Notes under the pieces: generated by a model | Told to the model about the DNA's origin: nothing | The model's input: the letters and a program-made list of their open reading frames with translations, nothing else | Databases searched by the model: none | In this document: piece by piece, positions 6,811 to 10,963 of the stretch | Layout of the letters: every line of letters begins with the position of its first letter | How positions within the stretch are numbered: the first letter of the stretch is position 1 | Position numbers and translations under genes: made by a program | Assembly (NCBI GenBank): GCA_035295665.1 | Contig: DATGIQ010000396.1 | Coordinates: forward strand, 1 to 10,963 | Direction of reading: 5' to 3' | Source: DATGIQ01 sp035295665 | GTDB taxonomy: Bacteria; Planctomycetota; Planctomycetia; Gemmatales; Gemmataceae | DNA length: 10,963 nt

Positions 6811-7068
6811 TTATGCTGCCTGCTGGGATTCCCTGCGGGCCTTGGCGTCGGCCTGCTGCTGGTGCATGATCCAGGTGTCGGCCATGTCGAGCAGCTTGGC
6901 TGCCGGGAGCAGGTCGTCCTGTCCCAGGGCGTCGGTTTCACGCCAGCCTTCATCGACCTTGTAGCTGCGGCTGAGGTTGACCGAGTACCAGGTGCCCTTC
7001 TCGCCGTGATTGCGCCAGATCGTTACTTGAAGGACGCCTCTGCGGATCTTGTGTGCGGGGGATGACAT
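6811..7068 (-). CDS. Conserved small accessory protein (85 aa), function unknown
   Basis: AAGGAG six bases before ATG 7068 marks the start MSSPAHKIRRG; a longer upstream frame exists but has no such site. The protein reads KIRRGVLQVTIWRN, KGTWYSVNLSRSYK and DDLLPAAKLLDMADTWI, then a polar Gln/Lys/Arg tail. This resembles a family of small, soluble proteins, predicted beta-rich then helical, that recur on plasmids and genomic islands beside SGDWG-type genes. No catalytic motif, signal peptide or membrane segment is visible. It lies upstream of the 173-aa J-domain-like gene, probably in the same transcript, with hairpins in its leader (7094-7110 and 7162-7220). A single-stranded nucleic-acid-binding role would fit its size and shape, but nothing here proves it. 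Confidence 0.75.
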   Translation of the reverse strand: MSSPAHKIRRGVLQVTIWRNHGEKGTWYSVNLSRSYKVDEGWRETDALGQDDLLPAAKLLDMADTWIMHQQQADAKARRESQQAA

Positions 7069-7093
7069 GATGTTCTCCTTTTCTTGAGTTTGA

Positions 7094-7110
7094 GCCCCGA
7101 CCACCGGGGC
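7094..7110 (-). promoter_or_regulatory. Hairpin in the leader of the 85-aa gene
   Basis: GCCCCG (7094-7099) and CGGGGC (7105-7110) form a 6-bp stem with a 5-base loop. It ends about 10 bases before the ribosome-binding site of the 85-aa gene and could affect its translation. Confidence 0.35.
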
Positions 7111-7161
7111 CTTACGGCACCAAAGAACCCGCTTTAGCCGGTGCGTAGCGAGCGCCAGCGA

Positions 7162-7220
7162 CCGGGCAAGCGGAAAATTGGGGGAGACCTTCAAGGGGAA
7201 CCGATTTTCTGCTTGCCCGG
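7162..7220. repeat. Long inverted repeat, 17-bp stem, in the gene-free leader region
   Basis: The left arm (7162-7178) begins CCGGGCAAGC and continues GGAAAAT. The right arm (7204-7220) reads ATTTTCT and then GCTTGCCCGG. All 17 positions pair, with one G-T wobble, around a purine-rich 25-base loop. It is too long to be chance composition. It might be a regulatory RNA fold, a transfer or replication site, or the scar of an element end. It stands about 95 bp upstream of the 85-aa gene. Confidence 0.6.
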
Positions 7221-7360
7221 ACCGGCGCCGGGTTCACAAGTGCCCTCGGGAAGGCCCAGGTGCGGGGTTGGCTCATGCCGTGAAGGAGAAATGGCTAACC
7301 GGCCGCGCGCCTCCGCTAAGGCAGGGCTGTTTGTCAGGAGATCGGCAGGCGAGAGCGGAC

Positions 7361-7391
7361 GCTACCCGCCCCGGATCAGTGGGCGGGTAGC
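7361..7391. terminator. Perfect 11-bp inverted repeat at the end of the IS66 TnpC remnant
   Basis: GCTACCCGCCC (7361-7371) and GGGCGGGTAGC (7381-7391) are perfect reverse complements around a 9-base loop that contains the TnpC stop codon. It looks like a terminator stem but has no T-tract on either side. Confidence 0.4.
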
Positions 7392-7516
7392 GGATTCGCA
7401 TGGCTTTGCATCCGCACATCGGGCAGCAGGTCGCTGAAGTCAGCAGTGCGTGGACGTGCCGCCGAGGCGGCGAGGATGTGCTTCACGTAGGCCCACGGGT
7501 TGACGCCGTGGCGCTT
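7376..7516 (-). pseudogene. tnpC: C-terminal remnant of IS66-family TnpC transposase
   Basis: The frame starting KRHGVNPWAYVKHILAA and continuing FSDLLPDVRMQSHANP to a TGA at 7376-7378 matches the extreme C-terminus of IS66 TnpC (normally RHGVNPWAYLKD... followed by a LLPD block). Only 46 codons remain. The codon just upstream is TAG (7517-7519), and the sequence before it shows no TnpC homology, so the deletion or recombination point is near 7516. This is a second IS66 trace in the window. It cannot belong to the same copy as the TnpB fragment at the left edge, because the order and orientation would place that element's TnpC left of base 1. Confidence 0.65.
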
Positions 7517-7663
7517 CTAAGCCCCAGTCAACCGCCATCCACCGGCCGGGGAGGTATGGCACGCTCGTCTGGAATTCGCGTCCGGAACACCTCCCCATCT
7601 CAATCTTGGGTCATCGACAGCGGCGTCTTTTCGGGAAATCTTTCGATTTTGGCAAAAATGCCC

Positions 7664-7694
7664 TTGATCCTCACGTCGCGTGAGATTGTACGAT
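7664..7694 (+). promoter_or_regulatory. Candidate MerR-type promoter with 19-bp spacer
   Basis: TTGATC (7664-7669) and TACGAT (7689-7694) could be -35 and -10 elements separated by 19 bp, the lengthened spacing typical of promoters controlled by MerR-family activators. The spacer contains a perfect palindrome, CTCACG-TCG-CGTGAG (7670-7684), where such regulators bind. It lies 44 bp upstream of the MerR-family start, fitting autoregulation. The elements are seen; the function is inferred. Confidence 0.5.
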
Positions 7695-7738
7695 TTCGAG
7701 GTGCCCCGAGCGCCGACCACACAATGAGGAGAATTGTC

Positions 7739-8497
7739 ATGCGGTTCGAGGCATTGAAAGTGGGTGAACTTGCACGACGAACGGGCTTAACGATCCGCAC
7801 GTTGCACCATTACGACGAAATCGGGCTGCTTGAGCCGTCGTTGCACACGGAGTCTGGGCACCGTCTCTACACTGCGCATGACGTGGCTCGTTTGCAGCAA
7901 GTGCTCTCGCTACGGCAGCTGGGGTTCTCGCTGGATGAGGTCCGCGACTGCCTCGACCGGCCTGGCTTCTTGCCGCTGGACGTGATCAGGCTTCATGTCG
8001 CACGCTTGCGGGAGCAGATTGAGTTGCAGCGGAGGCTGTGCGAGCGGCTCGAAGCGCTAGCCAGTCACCTCCGGGCGGCGCGGGAGGTCTCTGCGGAAGA
8101 GTTCCTGGCAACCATCGAGGTGATGACCATGTTGGAGAAGTATTACACACCCGAACAGTTGGCCTATCTGAAGCAGCGTCGGGAGCAGCTCGGCGAAGAG
8201 CGCATGCGGCAGGCGTCGGAGGAGTGGAGGGAGTTAATGGCCCTTGTCCGCGCCGAGATGGACAAGGGCACGCCGCCAACAGACTCCAAGGTGGAGGCGC
8301 TGGCTCGGCGCTGGATGGGCCTCGTGAGGCAGTTCTCCGGAGGCGATCACGGGATCGAAAAGACCCTGAGCGGGCTATGGAAGAACGAGGGCCAGGCCCT
8401 GGCTTCACAGTTCGGAGTGACCGAAGCGGCGCAGACCCCGGGGATGCAGGAATACATGGAATACATCGGAAAGGCATTGAAGGCATCCGGGCAGTGA
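7739..8497 (+). CDS. MerR-family regulator with TipAS-like effector domain
   Basis: The product is 252 aa. GAGGAG (7726-7731), seven bases before ATG 7739, fixes the start; the open frame extends further upstream but without homology. Residues 5-74 form a MerR winged HTH (LKVGELARRTGLTIRTLHHYDEIG, HRLYTAHDVARLQQVLSLRQ, LGFSLDEV). A long helix at about 80-115 is the dimerisation coiled coil. Residues about 130-250 (YYTPEQLAYLKQRREQLGEE, KVEALARRWMGLVRQF, the GLWKNEG segment and GMQEYMEYIGKAL) match the TipAS ligand-binding domain, known in TipAL to bind thiopeptide-like and other hydrophobic ligands. It probably regulates itself and possibly the hydrolase gene 123 bp downstream on the same strand. 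The ligand is unknown. Confidence 0.88.
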   Translation: MRFEALKVGELARRTGLTIRTLHHYDEIGLLEPSLHTESGHRLYTAHDVARLQQVLSLRQLGFSLDEVRDCLDRPGFLPLDVIRLHVARLREQIELQRRLCERLEALASHLRAAREVSAEEFLATIEVMTMLEKYYTPEQLAYLKQRREQLGEERMRQASEEWRELMALVRAEMDKGTPPTDSKVEALARRWMGLVRQFSGGDHGIEKTLSGLWKNEGQALASQFGVTEAAQTPGMQEYMEYIGKALKASGQ

Positions 8498-8559
8498 CAG
8501 TGGCGCGGGCGTACCGCGCAGACTTTGTTCGTTCGTGGCGGGAGCGTCGCGTAAACCTG

Positions 8560-8577
8560 CTGTGGTGCTCGCCACAG
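8560..8577 (+). terminator. Small hairpin between the MerR-type and hydrolase genes
   Basis: CTGTGG and CCACAG pair around a 6-base loop, 63 bp after the regulator stop. No T-tract follows, so termination is doubtful. The rest of the 123-bp gap shows nothing further recognisable. Confidence 0.25.
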
Positions 8578-8620
8578 ATGGTCTAGGCCAACGCTCCCCT
8601 TCCAGTGGAGAAATCAGGTT

Positions 8621-9523
8621 ATGGTGTGGATCATGACTTCGGCGACTACGGTGTTGCTTGCGGCTGCGCTGAGCTCAATGGCTCACGATGGCGAACGCGC
8701 CGGAATACTCGACAAGGCGGCCTCGCGCTATGCCAAACTCGACAGGTTCTGCGTCCACTACAAGAACTTCGGCGAAGGCAAGACCGCCGTTGTCTTCATT
8801 CACGGCTTCGCCTGTGACATGACGACCTGGCGTTTTCAGGTGCCGGCCTTTGCGGACAAAACGCGGGTCATTCTGATTGATCTGCCCGGTCACGGTCACA
8901 GTGACAAGCCGAAAGTCGACTACAGCATGGATCTCTGTGCGCGGGCCATCGATGCCGTGCTGAAAGAAGCCGAGGTCGAAAAGGCGGTGCTGGTCGGCCA
9001 CAGCATGGGGGTGCCCGTGGTTCGCCGGTTTTGGCGGCTTTACCCCAACCAGACGGTCGCGCTGGTAGCGGTGGATGGGATGATCGTGCCCTTGTCCTTT
9101 GCGGACGGTAAGAAACAGATTGAGAGCCTGGAGGGGCCGGGCTACAAGGAAGTCATGCTAAAGTTCGCGGACATGACGTTCACGGGTCTCTCGGCGGAGT
9201 TGCGGCAGTCGATAAAGGAAGTCATCGTCAGTACGCCGCAGCACGTTCTCGTGGGGATGGCCAGGGCAATGGACGAGCGAGCCACCTGGAAGGATGATCC
9301 AATCAAGGTTCCCGTGCAGATGATCTTGTCCTCGGCACCGATCTGGCCTGCCGATTACGAAAGGCAAGTCCTCAAGCTCGCCCCGAAATTGGAATTCCGA
9401 AGAATGCAGCGGGTCGGCCACTGCCTGATGATGGAGAAGCCCAAGGAGTTCAACGCGCTGCTCGGCGAATTCTTGGAGAAGCAGCACGTGCTGACCCACC
9501 GCCCTCGCGGTGGCGGCCGCTGA
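8621..9523 (+). CDS. Alpha/beta-fold hydrolase, probably exported
   Basis: The product is up to 300 aa and has the features of a soluble alpha/beta hydrolase. HGF at 61-63 provides the oxyanion-hole segment, DLPGHGHSDKP at 87-97 is the usual loop after strand 4, and GHSMG at 126-130 is the nucleophile elbow with Ser128. GHCLMMEKP at 266-274 supplies the catalytic His267. The acid is probably Asp245 but is less clear. The N-terminus has a hydrophobic stretch (VLLAAALSSMA, 11-21), suggesting a signal peptide, although no basic residue precedes it. GGAG at 8607-8610 lies 10 bases before ATG 8621; a start at 8633 is possible. The C-terminal tail after FLEKQ (HVLTHRPRGGGR) is not typical and may come from a junction with the next gene. 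The substrate is unknown. Confidence 0.87.
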   Translation: MVWIMTSATTVLLAAALSSMAHDGERAGILDKAASRYAKLDRFCVHYKNFGEGKTAVVFIHGFACDMTTWRFQVPAFADKTRVILIDLPGHGHSDKPKVDYSMDLCARAIDAVLKEAEVEKAVLVGHSMGVPVVRRFWRLYPNQTVALVAVDGMIVPLSFADGKKQIESLEGPGYKEVMLKFADMTFTGLSAELRQSIKEVIVSTPQHVLVGMARAMDERATWKDDPIKVPVQMILSSAPIWPADYERQVLKLAPKLEFRRMQRVGHCLMMEKPKEFNALLGEFLEKQHVLTHRPRGGGR

Positions 9524-9860
9524 ACCCAAGCCAGGGGTGATCAAAGTGGAGGTTAGCGGCACGCTGACCGGCGTCACGCTCACTCGGGAGCCGGCCGACG
9601 AACACTGGCGGCTGCATTCGGCCGCTGTTCGGGCCACGGGCCGGGAGTTGCCGCTGGACTGCGCCGAGTGCGTGGCGGCGCGCCGGGAGTTGATCCGCCG
9701 ATACGGCAAACAGCGGGCATCGACAGCGTTCACCGACCCGGCGGTGGTCGTCAAGGGGCGTTTGGAGTTCCGCCCGACCGGCGCCGAAGGTGCGGGCAAG
9801 CAGGTCACTGCCCCGGTCATCGTGGTCGAGTCGCTGTCGTTCGTCGGTTCCCTCGAGTAG
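9510..9860 (+). CDS. Short protein of unknown function, probably a secreted protein lacking its signal peptide
   Basis: From GTG 9510 the product is 116 aa. It starts VAAAEPKPGVIKVEVSGTLTG and has beta-rich segments such as VVVKGRLEFRP and PVIVVESLSF, with a CAEC pair near residue 51. The frame is open for five codons upstream (PTALA), so the N-terminus reads ALAVAAAEPKPG, which resembles the end of a signal peptide and the first mature residues of an exported protein. A TGA stands before it at 9492-9494. No ribosome-binding site is evident, and the start lies 14 bp inside the hydrolase gene. It is therefore either translationally coupled to the hydrolase or the beheaded remains of a longer gene, fused next to it by a deletion. 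I do not recognise a named family with certainty. Confidence 0.5.
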   Translation: MAAAEPKPGVIKVEVSGTLTGVTLTREPADEHWRLHSAAVRATGRELPLDCAECVAARRELIRRYGKQRASTAFTDPAVVVKGRLEFRPTGAEGAGKQVTAPVIVVESLSFVGSLE

Positions 9861-9918
9861 CGCCAAACCTCGCGGTGTGGCGCCGAGCGAAAGAAGCCGA
9901 ACCAGCCGTTGCGGCAGA

Positions 9919-9970
9919 CGGGGCCGGCATCACGCCTTTTCGAGGTTCAACCCCTCTCCAGCCGGCCCCG
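9919..9970. repeat. 10-bp perfect inverted repeat at the end of the ankyrin gene
   Basis: CGGGGCCGGC (9919-9928) pairs with GCCGGCCCCG (9961-9970) across a 32-base loop that includes a GAGGTTCAACCCCTC segment. It overlaps the 3' end of the minus-strand ankyrin gene and faces the end of the plus-strand 116-aa gene, so it could serve convergent transcription. No T-tract is present. Confidence 0.4.
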
Positions 9971-10295
9971 CTGCTGAACATGGTCGTTCGGCCCAGCCGG
10001 AAGCCCACCGGCCGCAGTCGATCCGCAGCCGCGCCAGCGCGGCATGACCCTTCGCCGCGGCTAGGTGGAGCGGCGTCAGCTGAAGAATGGACCGGGTGTC
10101 TGCATGGGCGGCCCGCCTGAGGAGCAACCGCGCCAGTTTGTCATGGCCGTGCCAGGCTGCCAGGTGCAGGGGCGTCTGCCCATCATAGTTTTGTTCGTTG
10201 GGGTCCGCGCCGGCGGCCAGCGTGGCCGCTGCTTCGCGGACTTCCCCGGCCTCTACCGCCTGAAAGAGCTTTCGGATTGCTTCGAGCCGTGTCAT
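9930..10295 (-). CDS. Short ankyrin-repeat protein, probably truncated
   Basis: The product is 121 aa. A GGAGGAG ribosome-binding site directly precedes ATG 10295. The N-terminus MTRLEAIRKLFQAVEAGEVR is a capping helix pair. It is followed by ankyrin repeats: AAATLAAGADPNEQNYDGQTP, LHLAAWHGHDKLARLLLRRA and LTPLHLAAAKGHAALARL. After about residue 88 the repeat pattern stops and the remainder (IDCGRWASGWAERPCSAAGP) does not look like ankyrin, so a frameshift or deletion probably removed later repeats. Ankyrin repeats bind protein partners; the partner is unknown. The start overlaps by ATGA the end of one upstream reading frame and is 25 bp from the stop of another, which suggests it was second in an operon. 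Confidence 0.72.
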   Translation of the reverse strand: MTRLEAIRKLFQAVEAGEVREAAATLAAGADPNEQNYDGQTPLHLAAWHGHDKLARLLLRRAAHADTRSILQLTPLHLAAAKGHAALARLRIDCGRWASGWAERPCSAAGPAGEGLNLEKA

Positions 10296-10319
10296 CTTCT
10301 CCTCCCTGTCGTGGTTTGC

Positions 10320-10619
10320 TCAGCGCGGCGGACCGGGTCGTCGCCGTCGCGGCGCCCCGCATCCGCCAGTTCCCTGGCCGCCCATGGACTCCCGTGCCTC
10401 CTCAATGGAGAGGAGCGTCTTCGCCTGGCGCTGGAACGCGACGTCTTCGATCTTCCGCTCCTTGATGAGCCGTTGCCACAAACGCGGCCACTTCGGCGGA
10501 AAGGGCCTCGGCGGTAGCCGGTGTGCTGCAACGACGGCCGGGCCGGCGTCGCTGATGTCAGGCTCGATGGACTTGCCCTCGACCCGGTAGGCGCCTTTCT
10601 TCCCTCCGAATTGACCGCT
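10320..10619 (-). pseudogene. Degraded coding remnant upstream of the ankyrin gene
   Basis: On the minus strand a 99-codon open stretch reads KKGAYRVEGKSIEPDISDAG, then PPKWPRLWQRLIKERKIEDV and FQRQAKTLLSIEEARE before a TGA at 10320-10322. Codon third positions are strongly G/C, as expected for a real gene here, but there is no start codon. The flanking pieces that look coding (ERFARYEAVNSEG upstream; LADAGRRDGDDPVRRAEQ downstream) lie in another frame, whose stop overlaps the ankyrin start as ATGA. The simplest reading is one gene with two compensating indels that was once cotranscribed with the ankyrin gene. I do not recognise the family. Confidence 0.4.
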
Positions 10620-10720
10620 TCATACCTGGCGAACCGCTCTTCAAACGCACCATTGCGCGGCGGTTTCTGCGGTCTTTCCCGGAACAGAACAACAGAACTG
10701 AGGGAACGAGGGAGATGGGT

Positions 10721-10762
10721 TTGGGAAGAGGGAACGTTGGGACGATGGTTCCCTCTTCCCAA
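10721..10762 (-). terminator. Strong 15-bp hairpin after the right-edge gene
   Basis: TTGGGAAGAGGGAAC (10721-10735) and GTTCCCTCTTCCCAA (10748-10762) are perfect reverse complements with a 12-base loop. The hairpin begins 11 bp after the stop of the minus-strand gene at the right edge, the place for a terminator. A clear T-tract is lacking, so it may instead stabilise the 3' end of the transcript. Confidence 0.5.
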
Positions 10763-10773
10763 GGGCATAACGA

Positions 10774-10963
10774 TTAAACGCATGCCGTCGCGGTGTCCTC
10801 CAGCAAGTTCTTCATTGCAGCCACGATCTCCGTGTGTGGTAGGCGTTCCTGCTCGATCCGCAGATTGTGCTCACTGCACCGGATGAAAGCTGCCCGTTCA
10901 GATTCGGTCAAGCGAGCAGGGATTTCCGTCTTCCGGCCGGTACCGCTCGAAGCGAGATGCTGC
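10774..10963 (-). CDS. C-terminal part of an unrecognised protein, 5' end outside window
   Basis: The minus-strand frame enters from the right edge and reads GTGRKTEIPARLTESERAAF, IRCSEHNLRIEQERLPHTEI and VAAMKNLLEDTATACV before TAA at 10774-10776. It is 62 codons long in the window. It is charged, predicted helical and soluble, with no visible membrane segment. Dense G/C third positions and the strong hairpin just after the stop support a real gene. The family is not recognised. A small DNA-binding or regulatory protein would fit the basic GRKTEIPARLTESE segment, but that is only a guess. Confidence 0.55.
   Translation of the reverse strand, partial: QHLASSGTGRKTEIPARLTESERAAFIRCSEHNLRIEQERLPHTEIVAAMKNLLEDTATACV

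Noticed and set aside
7291..7437. 48-codon plus-strand frame with AAGGAG just before the ATG
   Set aside because: The ribosome-binding site is only two bases from the ATG, and the frame is antisense to the IS66 TnpC tail and the 7361-7391 hairpin.
9935..9975. tRNA-like T-arm (GAGGTTCAACCCCTC)
   Set aside because: No D-arm, anticodon arm or matching acceptor stem is present around it; the segment lies at the ankyrin gene end inside an inverted repeat.
1..10963. CRISPR array or tandem repeat array
   Set aside because: No regularly spaced direct repeats were seen anywhere on reading through; only inverted repeats and IS ends.

Overview
The window is GC-rich accessory DNA from a bacterial chromosome or plasmid. 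No rRNA, tRNA, CRISPR array or core housekeeping gene is visible. The insertion sequences (ISL3-like, IS1380 and IS66), the small plasmid-type proteins and a secreted-protein remnant fit a planctomycete or similar GC-rich environmental bacterium. That assignment rests on the general look of the proteins and is tentative.

Left part (1-4313), mobile elements and one toxin-antitoxin pair: The left edge holds a decayed IS66 TnpB fragment reading out of the window. An ISL3-like insertion sequence (349-1858) lies next to it, with 26-bp perfect terminal inverted repeats and a 5-bp flanking repeat. Its transposase is split by a one-base frame shift in a G6A4 tract. Next, on the minus strand, are a MazF/PemK-type toxin and its ribbon-helix-helix antitoxin, with a 10+10 bp palindrome just upstream as the likely autoregulatory operator. 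An IS1380-family element (about 2542-4308) follows; its full-length transposase frame carries two in-frame amber codons, both where the family normally has tryptophan.

Middle part (4314-7560), minus-strand accessory genes: A type IV toxin-antitoxin operon, abiEi-abiEii, has the usual ATGA overlap and an inverted repeat over the antitoxin start. Upstream is a pair of plasmid-type genes: an 85-aa conserved small protein and a 173-aa protein whose N-terminal part matches an SGDWG-type accessory family and whose C-terminal part looks like a J-domain with an HPD motif. They are separated by a very stable GNRA-loop hairpin. Upstream of the pair is about 670 bp without a convincing intact gene. It holds several hairpins, including a 17-bp-stem inverted repeat, and the C-terminal 46 codons of an IS66 TnpC.

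Right part (7561-10963): On the plus strand are a MerR-family regulator with a TipAS-like effector domain and an exported-looking alpha/beta hydrolase. The regulator has a plausible 19-bp-spacer promoter with a palindrome in the spacer. A short protein that looks like a secreted protein missing its signal peptide overlaps the hydrolase. On the minus strand are a truncated ankyrin-repeat protein, a degraded upstream reading frame, a strong 15-bp hairpin, and the 3' end of an unrecognised gene entering from the right edge.

Taken together this looks like a genomic or plasmid island with two toxin-antitoxin systems, at least three IS families in different states of decay, and several truncated genes. 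The least explained items are the SGDWG/J-domain fusion with its 85-aa partner and hairpin-rich leader, and the paired Trp-to-amber codons in the IS1380 transposase.
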